From Oryzisolibacter sp. LB2S (GTDB lineage: Bacteria; Pseudomonadota; Gammaproteobacteria; Burkholderiales; Burkholderiaceae_C), in assembly GCF_040732315.1 (NCBI RefSeq), contig NZ_CP160388.1:594501-658500 (forward strand): DNA of 64,000 bases, read 5' to 3'. A program made the translations under genes and the position numbers. The notes beneath the pieces were generated by a model that saw nothing but the letters and a program-made list of their open reading frames with translations, had not been told where the DNA came from and searched no databases. This document shows positions 17,535 to 25,307 of the stretch, in pieces. Every line of letters begins with the position of its first letter. Position 1 is the first letter of the stretch.

Positions 17535-17660
17535 TACCCCGTCATCCTCGTACTGCCGTCATCCCTGTCCCAGCCGTCATCTCTGCCCCAGCCGTCATCC
17601 CTGCACCAGCCGTCATCCCTGCACCAGCCGTCATTCCTGCACCAGCCGTCATCCCCGCCC
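17535..17660 (+). repeat. 18-bp tandem repeat array (seven units)
   Basis: Seven successive 18-bp units from 17535. The last five (17571-17660) follow CAGCCGTCATCCCTGCAC with one to three differences; the first two are degenerate. The unit contains the end sequence of repeat C, which follows immediately at 17666. Confidence 0.88.
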
Positions 17661-17665
17661 CCACT

Positions 17666-17767
17666 CCGTCATCCCCGTGAAAGCGGGGATCCAGGGGCCT
17701 CGGCACGCCGCCCTGGATTCCCGCCCCGGATCGATGTCCGGGATGACGTTCCTGCGCGGGAATGACG
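17666..17767. repeat. Inverted repeat C copy (dRS3-like)
   Basis: Left arm CCGTCATCCCCGTGAAAGC then GGGGATCCAGG; right part CCTGGATTCCCGC with an internal GTCCGGGATGACG and a terminal GCGCGGGAATGACG. Together with the tandem array it fills most of the 281-bp gap before etfB. Confidence 0.8.
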
Positions 17768-17801
17768 AATCACCCCAAGCCCTTTTCAGAAAGGAACTCC
17801 C

Positions 17802-18557
17802 ATGAAAATCCTCGTCCCCGTCAAACGCGTGGTGGACTACAACGTGAAGGTCCGCGTGAAGTCGGACGGCACGGGTGTGGACATCGCCAACGTCAAGATG
17901 AGCATGAACCCCTTTGACGAGATCGCCGTCGAAGAGGCCGTGCGCCTCAAGGAAAAGGGCGCCGCCACCGAGGTCATCGCCGTCTCCTGCGGCGTGGCGC
18001 AATGCCAGGAAACCCTGCGCACCGCCCTGGCCATCGGCGCCGACCGCGCCATCCTGGTCGAGACCCCCGCCGACCTCGAGCTCCAGCCCCTGGCCGTGGC
18101 CAAGCTGCTCAAGGCCCTGGTCGACAAGGAACAGCCCGGCCTCGTGATCCTGGGCAAGCAGGCCATCGACGACGACGCCAACCAGACCGGCCAGATGCTC
18201 GCCGCGCTCGCCGACCTGCCCCAGGCCACGTTCGCGAGCAAGGTCGAGGTCGCAGGTGACAAGGTGAGCGTCACGCGCGAGGTCGACGGCGGCCTGGAAA
18301 CCCTGGAGCTGAGCCAGCCGGCCGTCATCACCACCGACCTGCGCCTGAACGAGCCGCGCTACGTCACGCTGCCCAACATCATGAAGGCCAAGAAAAAGCC
18401 GCTCGAGACCGTCAAGCCCGAGGACCTGGGCGTGGACGTGGCCCCGCGCCTGAAGACCCTCAAGGTGGCCGAGCCCCCGAAGCGCGGCGCCGGCATCAAG
18501 GTGCCCGACGTGGCCACGCTGGTCGCCAAACTCAGGAACGAAGCCAAGGTGATCTGA
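17802..18557 (+). CDS. etfB: Electron transfer flavoprotein beta subunit
   Basis: 251-aa EtfB. It starts with [20 protein letters not shown] and carries the AMP/adenine-binding region and the recognition-loop segment ([18 protein letters not shown]) of the family. With EtfA it accepts electrons from the acyl-CoA dehydrogenases and passes them to ETF:quinone oxidoreductase. AAAGGAACTCCC precedes the ATG. It is separated from etfA by a 174-bp gap largely occupied by a repeat C inverted repeat, which could modulate the relative amounts of the two subunits. Confidence 0.96.
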   Translation: MKILVPVKRVVDYNVKVRVKSDGTGVDIANVKMSMNPFDEIAVEEAVRLKEKGAATEVIAVSCGVAQCQETLRTALAIGADRAILVETPADLELQPLAVAKLLKALVDKEQPGLVILGKQAIDDDANQTGQMLAALADLPQATFASKVEVAGDKVSVTREVDGGLETLELSQPAVITTDLRLNEPRYVTLPNIMKAKKKPLETVKPEDLGVDVAPRLKTLKVAEPPKRGAGIKVPDVATLVAKLRNEAKVI

Positions 18558-18598
18558 CGCGGTGGCGCGCTGGGCAACACCGCCCTTTGCACAACCAC

Positions 18599-18679
18599 CG
18601 TCATCCCCGCGCAGGCGGGGATCCAGGAGCAGCCCCGGCCGCTGGCCATCCATGGATTCCCGCCTGCGCGGGAATGACG
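18599..18679. repeat. Inverted repeat C copy between etfB and etfA
   Basis: 27-bp arms at 18599-18625 and 18653-18679 pair with two mismatches; the outer ends read CGTCATCCCCGCGCAGGCGG and CCTGCGCGGGAATGACG. Expected to form a long hairpin in the mRNA. Confidence 0.88.
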
Positions 18680-18731
18680 CCAGAACCACGGGCCTTTGCT
18701 CCACGCTGACCGCACAACCCAAGGAATACCC

Positions 18732-19676
18732 ATGACCGCACTCGCGAACATTCTCGTCGTGGCTGAACACGACAACGCAAGCCTGAAGAGCGCCACCCTC
18801 AACACCGTCACGGCCGCCGCCGCCTGCGGGGGCGAGGTCCATGTGCTCGTCGCCGGAGAAAACGCTGGCGCCGCCGCCCAGGCCGCCGCCCAGATCGCCG
18901 GCGTCGCCAAGGTGCTGCACGCCGACGGCGCCGCCTTGAAGGACGGCCTGGCGGAAAACCTCGCCGCCCAGGTGCTCGCCATTGCCGGCGGCTACAGCCA
19001 CATCCTGTTCCCGGCCACGGCCAGCGGCAAGAACGTGGCCCCGTGCGTGGCCGCCAAGCTCGACGTGGCGCAGATCAGCGACATCACCCGCGTCGACAGC
19101 CCCGACACCTACGAGCGCCCCATCTACGCGGGCAACGCGATTGCCACCGTGCAAAGCGCCGACGCCGTGAAGGTCATCACCGTGCGCGGCACGGGCTTTG
19201 ATGCGGCAGCCGCCACCGGTGGCAGCGCCCAGGTCGAGACCATCGCCGCCGTGCAGGACGCGGGCAAGAGCCGCTTTGTGGGCCGCGAGGTCACCAAGAG
19301 CGACCGGCCCGAGCTCACCGCCGCCAAGATCATCGTCTCGGGCGGCCGCGCGCTGGGCAGTGCCGAGAAGTTCAACGAGGTCATCACGCCGCTGGCCGAC
19401 AAACTCGGCGCGGCCATCGGTGCCTCCCGCGCGGCCGTGGACGCGGGCTATGCCCCGAACGACCTGCAGGTGGGCCAGACGGGCAAGATCGTCGCGCCCC
19501 AGCTCTACATCGCCTGCGGCATCTCGGGCGCCATCCAGCACCTGGCGGGCATGAAGGACAGCAAGGTCATCGTGGCCATCAACAAGGACCCCGAGGCGCC
19601 CATCTTCAGCGTGGCCGACTATGGGCTGGAGGCCGATCTGTTTGCGGCCGTGCCGGAGATGGTCAAGCTGCTGTGA
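18732..19676 (+). CDS. etfA: Electron transfer flavoprotein alpha subunit
   Basis: 314-aa EtfA with an alanine-rich N-terminal domain and the C-terminal FAD-binding domain: [14 protein letters not shown] motif ([14 protein letters not shown]), [40 protein letters not shown] and [16 protein letters not shown]. Carries the FAD used to shuttle electrons from acyl-CoA dehydrogenases. ATG 18732 is preceded by AAGGAATACC. Downstream, 62 nt away, is a second Bug receptor. Confidence 0.96.
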   Translation: MTALANILVVAEHDNASLKSATLNTVTAAAACGGEVHVLVAGENAGAAAQAAAQIAGVAKVLHADGAALKDGLAENLAAQVLAIAGGYSHILFPATASGKNVAPCVAAKLDVAQISDITRVDSPDTYERPIYAGNAIATVQSADAVKVITVRGTGFDAAAATGGSAQVETIAAVQDAGKSRFVGREVTKSDRPELTAAKIIVSGGRALGSAEKFNEVITPLADKLGAAIGASRAAVDAGYAPNDLQVGQTGKIVAPQLYIACGISGAIQHLAGMKDSKVIVAINKDPEAPIFSVADYGLEADLFAAVPEMVKLL

Positions 19677-19738
19677 CCTCACCATGGGGGCGGCAGAGAG
19701 CGCCCCTTTCGCTTTTCAGACAAGAACCGGAGACTGAT

Positions 19739-20719
19739 ATGTGCATGTATTTGACGCGTCGGAAAATGGTGGCCATGACTGCTGCAGCGCTGGCTGCCAC
19801 CAGCGCCCCCTCCTGGGCACAGGCACAGGACTTTCCGTCCAAGCCCATTACGCTGATCGTGCCCTTCCCGGCCGGCGGCTCCACCGATCGTCACATGCGT
19901 ACCTTGGCCGATCTGGCCGGCAAGCAGTTGGGCCAGCCCATCGTCGTCGACAACCGGCCGGGTGCGGGCGGCACGCTGGGGCCTGGCACCATGGCACGCA
20001 CGGCCAAGCCAGATGGCTACACGATCACACAGTTCCCGATGTCCATGCTGCGCATGGCGCACATGCAAAAGGTGGCGTGGAACCCCATCACCGACTTCAC
20101 CTACATCATCGGCGTCTCGGGCTACACCTTCGGCTTTACGGTGCGCAGCGATTCGCCCTACAGGAGTTTCAACGACTACATAGCGGCCGCGCGCAAGAGT
20201 CCTGGCGCCGTGGACTATGGCTCCACGGGCGCAGGCACCTCGCCGCACCTGCTGATGGAGGAACTGGCCGAGAACGCCAAAGTCAAGTTGACCCATGTCC
20301 CGTTCAAGGGCAATGCCGACCTGCAGCAGGCGCTGCTCGGTGGCCACGTATCGGCGCAAAGCGATGCCACGGGCTGGGACAAGTACGTCGATGGCGGTCA
20401 GATGCGTCTGCTTCTGACGTTTGGAGAAAAGCGCACCACACGCTGGCCCGAGGTGCCCACGGCCAAGGAACTGGGCTATGGCGTGGTCTCCACCTCTCCC
20501 TATGGACTGGTTGGGCCCAAGGGCATGGATCCGGCCATCGTTCAGAAGCTGCACGATGCCTTCAAGAAGGCCATGGATGATCCGCGCCATGCCGAGCTGA
20601 TGCTGCAGCTGAACCAGGATGCCTGGTACCGCTCGGGCGCCGACTATGCCCAATGGGCCAAGGAGGCCTTTGCCAAGGATAAGCTGCTGATCGAGCGCCT
20701 GGGCCTCGGGGCCAAGTGA
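19739..20719 (+). CDS. Bug-family tripartite tricarboxylate receptor (orphan) 2
   Basis: 326-aa Bug/TctC-type periplasmic binding protein. Signal region RRKMVAMTAAALAATSAPSW ends near AQA-Q. Motifs LIVPFPAGGSTDRHMR, IVVDNRPGAGGTLGPG and DGYTITQ match the family. CCGGAGACTGAT precedes ATG 19739. No transporter subunits follow. The IS element lies only a few bases after its stop codon, so any terminator or downstream operon continuity was disturbed by that insertion. Ligand unknown; probably an organic acid linked to the upstream acyl-CoA genes. Confidence 0.92.
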   Translation: MCMYLTRRKMVAMTAAALAATSAPSWAQAQDFPSKPITLIVPFPAGGSTDRHMRTLADLAGKQLGQPIVVDNRPGAGGTLGPGTMARTAKPDGYTITQFPMSMLRMAHMQKVAWNPITDFTYIIGVSGYTFGFTVRSDSPYRSFNDYIAAARKSPGAVDYGSTGAGTSPHLLMEELAENAKVKLTHVPFKGNADLQQALLGGHVSAQSDATGWDKYVDGGQMRLLLTFGEKRTTRWPEVPTAKELGYGVVSTSPYGLVGPKGMDPAIVQKLHDAFKKAMDDPRHAELMLQLNQDAWYRSGADYAQWAKEAFAKDKLLIERLGLGAK

Positions 20720-20775
20720 ACGCAGTGAACCGCCCCGGGTTTCGCGGAGGCTCAACACTCTGAGAGGATTGAGCC

Positions 20776-21096
20776 ATGAAGAAGTCAAACAAGTTCTCGC
20801 CCGAGGTACGCGAGCGTGCGGTGAGGATGGTGCAGGAGCACCGTGGAGAGTACCCGTCGCTGTGGGCGGCCATCGAATCGATCGCGCCCAAGATTGGCTG
20901 TGTGCCGCAGACCTTGCACGAATGGGTCAAGCAAGCCGAGGTTGACGCGGGCACGCGTGAAGGCGTGTCCACGGCTGAAGCCCGGCGCATCAAGGAGCTC
21001 GAGCGCGAGGTCAAGGAGCTTCGCCGTGCCAACGAAATCCTGAAGTTGGCCAGTGCGTTTTTCGCCCAGGCGGAGCTCGACCGCCGATTGAAGTGA
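20776..21096 (+). CDS. IS3-family transposase OrfA (helix-turn-helix)
   Basis: 106-aa OrfA. N-terminal helix-turn-helix ([17 protein letters not shown] through [16 protein letters not shown]) is followed by a leucine-zipper helix ([20 protein letters not shown]) used for multimerisation. It binds the terminal inverted repeats. GAGAGGATTGAGCC precedes the ATG. The orfB frame is open upstream of its own start, and GTTTTTC at 21057-21063 is a candidate slippery site for producing the OrfAB transposase by -1 frameshifting; that site is inferred. Confidence 0.95.
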   Translation: MKKSNKFSPEVRERAVRMVQEHRGEYPSLWAAIESIAPKIGCVPQTLHEWVKQAEVDAGTREGVSTAEARRIKELEREVKELRRANEILKLASAFFAQAELDRRLK

Positions 21097-22001
21097 TGTA
21101 CCGGCTGGTCGATGAGCACCGCCAAGTTCACGGGGGCGAGCCGATGTGCAAGGTGCTGCAGATCGCCCCGTCGGCCTACCGCAGACACGCAGCCCGGCTG
21201 CGTGATGCCCGACTGCTCAGTCGCAGGGCACAGCGCGATGCAGTGTTGATGCCAGACATCGAGCGGGTGTGGAATGACAACCTGCAGGTCTATGGCGCCG
21301 ATAAGGTGTGGATGCAGATGAACCGCGAGGGCACAGTCGTTGCCCGGTGCACCGTTGAGCGCCTGATGAAACGACTGGGCCTGCAGGGCGTGCGGCGCGG
21401 CAAGGTGGTTCGCGCCACGGTCAGCGACCCCAAGGCGCCGTGCCCGCTGGATAAGGTCAACCGGCAGTTCCATGCCCAGCGGCCCAACCAGCTATGGGTG
21501 TCGGACTTCACCTATGTCTCGACCTGGCAGGGTTGGCTCTATGTGGCCTTTATTGTCGACGTCTTCGCACGGCGCATCGTGGGCTGGCGGGTGAGCACGT
21601 CGATGAGCACGGACTTTGTCCTCGATGCGCTGGAGCAGGCGCTGTACGAGCGGCAACCCGAGCGAGATAGCAGCCTGATCCACCATTCGGATCGTGGCTC
21701 CCAATACGTGTCGATTCGGTACTCCGAACGTCTGGCAGAAGCCGGTGTCGAGCCGTCCGTGGGCAGCAAGGGCGACAGCTATGACAACGCTCTGGCCGAG
21801 ACGATCAACGGTCTGTACAAGGCCGAGGTGATCCACCGACGCACGTGGAAGACTCGCGAGGCCGTCGAGCTCGCCACGCTGACGTGGGTCTCCTGGTTCA
21901 ACCACCATCGGCTCATGGGGCCTCTGGGCTACATCCCGCCGGCAGAGGCTGAGGCAAACTACTACCGTCAGCTATCCGAGCAGTCGGCCGAGCTGGCATG
22001 A
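21093..22001 (+). CDS. IS3-family transposase OrfB (DDE integrase core)
   Basis: 303-aa catalytic part of the transposase, with the N-terminal helix domain ([19 protein letters not shown]) and the RNase H-like core. DDE triad: Asp138 in WVSDFTYV, Asp200 in HHSDRGSQY, Glu236 in [12 protein letters not shown], giving the D-35-E spacing. It overlaps orfA by 4 nt (GTG 21093; ATG 21096 also possible) in the -1 frame, so the functional protein is expected to be an OrfAB fusion. No truncation or stop is seen. Confidence 0.95.
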   Translation: MMYRLVDEHRQVHGGEPMCKVLQIAPSAYRRHAARLRDARLLSRRAQRDAVLMPDIERVWNDNLQVYGADKVWMQMNREGTVVARCTVERLMKRLGLQGVRRGKVVRATVSDPKAPCPLDKVNRQFHAQRPNQLWVSDFTYVSTWQGWLYVAFIVDVFARRIVGWRVSTSMSTDFVLDALEQALYERQPERDSSLIHHSDRGSQYVSIRYSERLAEAGVEPSVGSKGDSYDNALAETINGLYKAEVIHRRTWKTREAVELATLTWVSWFNHHRLMGPLGYIPPAEAEANYYRQLSEQSAELA

Positions 22002-22108
22002 GCACTTAAACCAACCAGCCTCCGCGAAACCCGGGGCGGTTCACAGCGCACTGCGCCGGGGATCTGGCCGCCGGCACCTGATACGCGCGCGGTATTGCAC
22101 GAGTGCTT

Positions 22109-22137
22109 TTGTCAATTGGACGCGGCGGCCATATCTT
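22109..22137 (+). promoter_or_regulatory. Candidate sigma-70 promoter for Bug gene 3
   Basis: TTGTCA (22109-22114), 17-bp spacer, TATCTT (22132-22137). A second -10-like CACAAT sits at 22140-22145. The gene starts at 22222. Confidence 0.4.
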
Positions 22138-22221
22138 TCCACAATGGGTGCACAACCCTCGATGCCCGTGGTGCAGCCGCTGCGTCGCCCGGACATCGCA
22201 GACAGCCACAGGAGACAAGCC

Positions 22222-23199
22222 ATGCCCCCAATTTCCCGCCGTCAGTATCTGGCCCATGGCCTGGGTGCGGTCGCCGCGCTGGCCGCGCCGCCATGGGCAT
22301 TCGCTCAGAGCAAGTACCCGGCCAAGCCGGTGCGTGTCATCGTGCCGTTTCCGGCCGGTGGCACGACCGACGTGGTCGCGCGCCTGGTGCTGCAAAAGCT
22401 CGGCGAGCTCGTAGGTCAGACCTTCTTCGTGGACAACAAGGGTGGCGCCAACGGCATGATTGGCACGGCCGAGGCCGCGCGCGCCGCGCCCGATGGCTAC
22501 ACGCTGCTGATCAACACCGCGGGCGCGCAGACGCTGAGCCCGGTGATCTACAAGGCCAACTACGAGGCGCTGGCGAGCTTCGAGCCCATCACGCATATCT
22601 GCGACGTGAGCTTCATCGTCATCGCGCGCAAGGATCTGCCCGCAGGCAACATGCAGGAGCTGATCAAGCTGGCCCATGGCGACAAGCCGCTGTCCATGTC
22701 CTCGGGCAGCGCCATGATCAACCTCATGAGCGAGGAATTCAAACGCGTGATCAAGGCGCCGCAGACCATCAACGCCCAGTACAAGGGCACGGCCCCGCAG
22801 ATGCAGGCCGTGGTCGCGGGCGAGGTGGACTTCTCGCTCGATTCGTTTGCCTCGGTGGAGATGATCCGTGCCGGCCGCGTCAAGGCCCTGGGCGTGCTGT
22901 CGGAGCATCGCGCGGCATCGTTTCCCGATGTGCCCACGCTCAGGGAGCAGGGCGTCGAAGGCATGGACTTCGCATCCTGGGCCGGCCTGCTCGCGCCCAA
23001 GGGCACGCCGCAGGAGATCGTGGACTATCTCGCGCAGCAGATGGACAAGGTCATGCAGATGCCCGACGTGCTGGCCAAGCTCAAGTCCTACGACTACATC
23101 CCGCGCCACACGACGCGCGCGGAGTTCGCCAGGCTGATCGACGCCGACAACAAGCGCTGGCAGCGCATCGTCAAGGAGACGGGGTTCAAGATCAACTGA
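22222..23199 (+). CDS. Bug-family tripartite tricarboxylate receptor (orphan) 3
   Basis: 325-aa Bug/TctC-type periplasmic binding protein, the third in this region. Signal peptide SRRQYLAHGLGAVAALAAPP ends near AFA-Q. Motifs RVIVPFPAGGTTDVVARLV, FFVDNKGGANGMIGTAEAAR and DGYTLLINTAG. CAGGAGACAAGCC precedes ATG 22222; a longer in-frame start at 22144 would bury the signal peptide. It has its own candidate promoter downstream of the IS element and no transporter genes nearby. The next gene is convergent. Confidence 0.92.
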   Translation: MPPISRRQYLAHGLGAVAALAAPPWAFAQSKYPAKPVRVIVPFPAGGTTDVVARLVLQKLGELVGQTFFVDNKGGANGMIGTAEAARAAPDGYTLLINTAGAQTLSPVIYKANYEALASFEPITHICDVSFIVIARKDLPAGNMQELIKLAHGDKPLSMSSGSAMINLMSEEFKRVIKAPQTINAQYKGTAPQMQAVVAGEVDFSLDSFASVEMIRAGRVKALGVLSEHRAASFPDVPTLREQGVEGMDFASWAGLLAPKGTPQEIVDYLAQQMDKVMQMPDVLAKLKSYDYIPRHTTRAEFARLIDADNKRWQRIVKETGFKIN

Positions 23200-23214
23200 G
23201 GAGGTGCGGCGCGG

Positions 23215-24972
23215 CTATGCCGCCCCGCCCGACCCCCGCGTGCCCGACGACGGCAGCGGCGCGCCCAGCAGCGCGCAGGCGACGGCCTCGCCGACCTTGA
23301 TGCCGTCCACGCCGGCCGAGAGAATCCCGCCCGCATAGCCCGCGCCCTCGCCCGCGGGGTAGAGGCCGGGGGTGTTCAGGCTCTGGAAGTCCTCGCCCCG
23401 GTCTATGCGCAGCGGAGACGAGGTGCGCGTCTCCACGCCCGTGAGCACCGCGTCCGCCATGTCGTAGCCGCGGATCTTGCGCGCAAACGCGGGCAGGGCC
23501 TCGCGCATGGCGGTGGTGGCAAAGGCGGGCAGGGCGTCGTCCAGGTTCACCAGCGTTACGCCGGGCTGGTAGGAAGGCTCCACCACGCCCAGCGCGCTGC
23601 TCGCGCGACGCGCGAGGAAGTCGCCAACGCGCTGCGCCGGGGCGTTGTAGTTGCTGCCGCCCAGCGTGTAGGCGCGTGATTCGAGCTCGCGCTGCAGCAC
23701 GATGCCGGCGAGCGGATGCGTCTGGCCTTCGGCCAGGGATTCGACGCCATGCGTGGCGCCCAGGGCGGCTTCAAACGCCGCCGGGTCGCGTGGGTAGTCG
23801 GCGGGCTCCACGCCCACCACCATGCCGGCGTTGGCGTTGCGCTCGGCGCGCGAATACTGGCTCATGCCGTTGGTCACCACGCGGCCGGGCTCGCTGGTGG
23901 CGGCGACCACCTGGCCGCCGGGGCACATGCAGAAGCTGTAGACGGTGCGGCCGCCGCTGGCGTGGTGCACCAGCTTGTAGTCGGCCGCGCCCAGGAGAGG
24001 ATGGCCCGCGTGCTTGCCCCAGCGGGCGGCGTCGATCACGCTCTGCGGATGCTCGATGCGCACGCCCACCGAGAACGGCTTGGCCTGCATGGCCACGCCG
24101 CGCGCATGCAGCATGGCAAAGCTGTCGCGCGCGCTGTGGCCCAGGGCGATGACGGCGTGGGATGTGGGCAGCTCGCTTTCCTGCCCCGTTTGCAGGTCGA
24201 GCACGCGCAGCGCGCGCAGCCGGCGGCCGGCAAGCACGATGTCGGTCACGCGCTGCTCGAAGCGCACCTCGCCGCCCAGGGCGATGATTTGCGCGCGCAG
24301 CGCCTGCACCATCTTCACCAGGCGGAAGGTGCCGATGTGCGGGTGTGCGGCGTAGAGGATCTCGGGCGGTGCGCCCGCGTCCACGAACTCCTGCAGCACC
24401 TTGCGCCCGAGGTGGCGCGGGTCCTTGATCTGGCTGTAGAGCTTGCCGTCCGAGAAAGTGCCGGCGCCGCCCTCGCCAAACTGCACATTGCTCTCGGGGT
24501 TGAGCGCGCGCTGGCGCCACAGGCCCCAGGTGTCCTGGGTGCGTTCGCGCACCGACTTGCCGCGTTCGAGCACGATGGGCCTGAAACCCATTTGCGCCAG
24601 CACCAGCGCGGCAAAGATGCCGCAGGGGCCAAAGCCCACGACCACGGGGCGCTCGGCCTGGCACGCGGGGGCTTGGCCCACGGGGCGCCAGGCCATGTCG
24701 GGCGTGGCCAGGATATGCGGGTTGCCGGCGTGGCGCGCGAGCAGCGCAGCCTCCTGGGCGGCGTCGGTCAGCGTGACGTCCACGATGTAGACGGCCAGCA
24801 GGTCGGCCTTGCGCGCGTCAAAGCTGCGCTTGTGCACCTGCAGGCTGGCGATGGCGTCGATGGCCACGCCCAGGGCCTGGGCGGCGAGCCGGCGCAGCGC
24901 GGCGTCGGGGTGTTGTTCGGGATCGAGGGGGAGCGCGGCCAGGGGCAGGCGCAGTTCGGACAGACGCAGCAT
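23215..24972 (-). CDS. COG2509-type FAD-dependent oxidoreductase
   Basis: 585-aa flavoprotein. A ~100-residue N-terminal domain precedes the dinucleotide-binding motif VVVGFGPCGIFAALVLAQMG (~109-128) and LERGKSVRER. The block NPESNVQFGEGGAGTFSDGK is characteristic of this family, and the C-terminus has TPGLYPAGEGAGYAGGILSA, which completes the FAD fold. Homologues are annotated only as FAD-dependent dehydrogenases; the substrate is unknown. Start ATG 24972 fits the family N-terminus. Stands alone between a convergent Bug gene and a 335-bp repeat-filled gap. Confidence 0.88.
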   Translation of the reverse strand: MLRLSELRLPLAALPLDPEQHPDAALRRLAAQALGVAIDAIASLQVHKRSFDARKADLLAVYIVDVTLTDAAQEAALLARHAGNPHILATPDMAWRPVGQAPACQAERPVVVGFGPCGIFAALVLAQMGFRPIVLERGKSVRERTQDTWGLWRQRALNPESNVQFGEGGAGTFSDGKLYSQIKDPRHLGRKVLQEFVDAGAPPEILYAAHPHIGTFRLVKMVQALRAQIIALGGEVRFEQRVTDIVLAGRRLRALRVLDLQTGQESELPTSHAVIALGHSARDSFAMLHARGVAMQAKPFSVGVRIEHPQSVIDAARWGKHAGHPLLGAADYKLVHHASGGRTVYSFCMCPGGQVVAATSEPGRVVTNGMSQYSRAERNANAGMVVGVEPADYPRDPAAFEAALGATHGVESLAEGQTHPLAGIVLQRELESRAYTLGGSNYNAPAQRVGDFLARRASSALGVVEPSYQPGVTLVNLDDALPAFATTAMREALPAFARKIRGYDMADAVLTGVETRTSSPLRIDRGEDFQSLNTPGLYPAGEGAGYAGGILSAGVDGIKVGEAVACALLGAPLPSSGTRGSGGAA

Positions 24973-25032
24973 GGCTTGTGGTGATCAAGCAGAAAGGGGC
25001 GCCATGGTAGCACCCTGGGTTTTGGTTTTTGT

Positions 25033-25092
25033 ATGAAATATGGCTCTGGCGCTTGCTGGAAAAGCGCTGGCAGCTATCAAAATTGGAGATCA
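25033..25092 (-). repeat. Repeat A copy in the 24973-25307 gap
   Basis: Minus-strand reading: CCAATTTTGATAGCTGCCAG, CGCTTTTCCAGCAAGCGCC and AGAGCCATATTTC. The 335-bp gap holds this copy, a repeat C hairpin and a 38-bp palindrome and no gene that I can see. Confidence 0.75.
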
Positions 25093-25136
25093 AGCAGCGG
25101 TGCCTGTTGAGTACGCGCGACGCTTGAAACACCCGC

Positions 25137-25223
25137 CGTCATCCCCGCGAAGGCGGGGATCCACGGTAGTGACGAATCAACTGCTTGTGTGGCACCTGGA
25201 TCCCAGCCTTCGCGGGGATGACG
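25137..25223. repeat. Inverted repeat C copy
   Basis: 27-bp arms (25137-25163 and 25197-25223) with one mismatch; ends CGTCATCCCCGCGAAGGCGG and CCTTCGCGGGGATGACG. The 33-bp centre is unrelated to the other copies. Confidence 0.9.
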
Positions 25224-25262
25224 GGGTCAACAGGTGTCGCTGCCTGAGCCAAATTTGGCGTT

Positions 25263-25300
25263 GGAGCGCCGGCATCCTGCCGGCAGGATGCCGGCGCTCC
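25263..25300. repeat. 38-bp perfect palindrome
   Basis: Arms GGAGCGCCGGCATCCTGCC and its exact complement with no loop (25263-25281 / 25282-25300). It starts 8 nt beyond the stop of the minus-strand J-domain gene, so it may act as a 3' end structure, but it has no T-tract on either side. Confidence 0.85.
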
Positions 25301-25307
25301 CAGGGCG

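Larger units (their letters stand above)
20726..22043 (+). mobile_element. Complete IS3-family insertion sequence, 1318 bp
   Basis: Bounded by 27-bp perfect inverted repeats: IRL 20726-20752 begins TGAACCGCCCCGGGTTTCGC and IRR 22017-22043 is its exact complement. A 3-bp direct duplication CAG flanks it (20723-20725 and 22044-22046). It encodes orfA and orfB in the -1 relationship of the IS3 family, with intact DDE residues. Perfect ends, intact frames and an intact target duplication indicate a recent and probably active copy. The name of the IS cannot be given without a database search. Confidence 0.97.

Noticed and set aside
17535..17767. CRISPR-like array
   Set aside because: Units are contiguous 18-mers with no variable spacers and no cas genes nearby; it is a tandem repeat next to an inverted repeat.
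22144..22221. 26-codon upstream extension of Bug gene 3
   Set aside because: It would bury the signal peptide; ATG 22222 has a clear Shine-Dalgarno.
7325..23199. Genomic island or integrated element
   Set aside because: Apart from the IS element I see no integrase, tRNA junction or att-like direct repeats; GC and codon use mostly match the surroundings.
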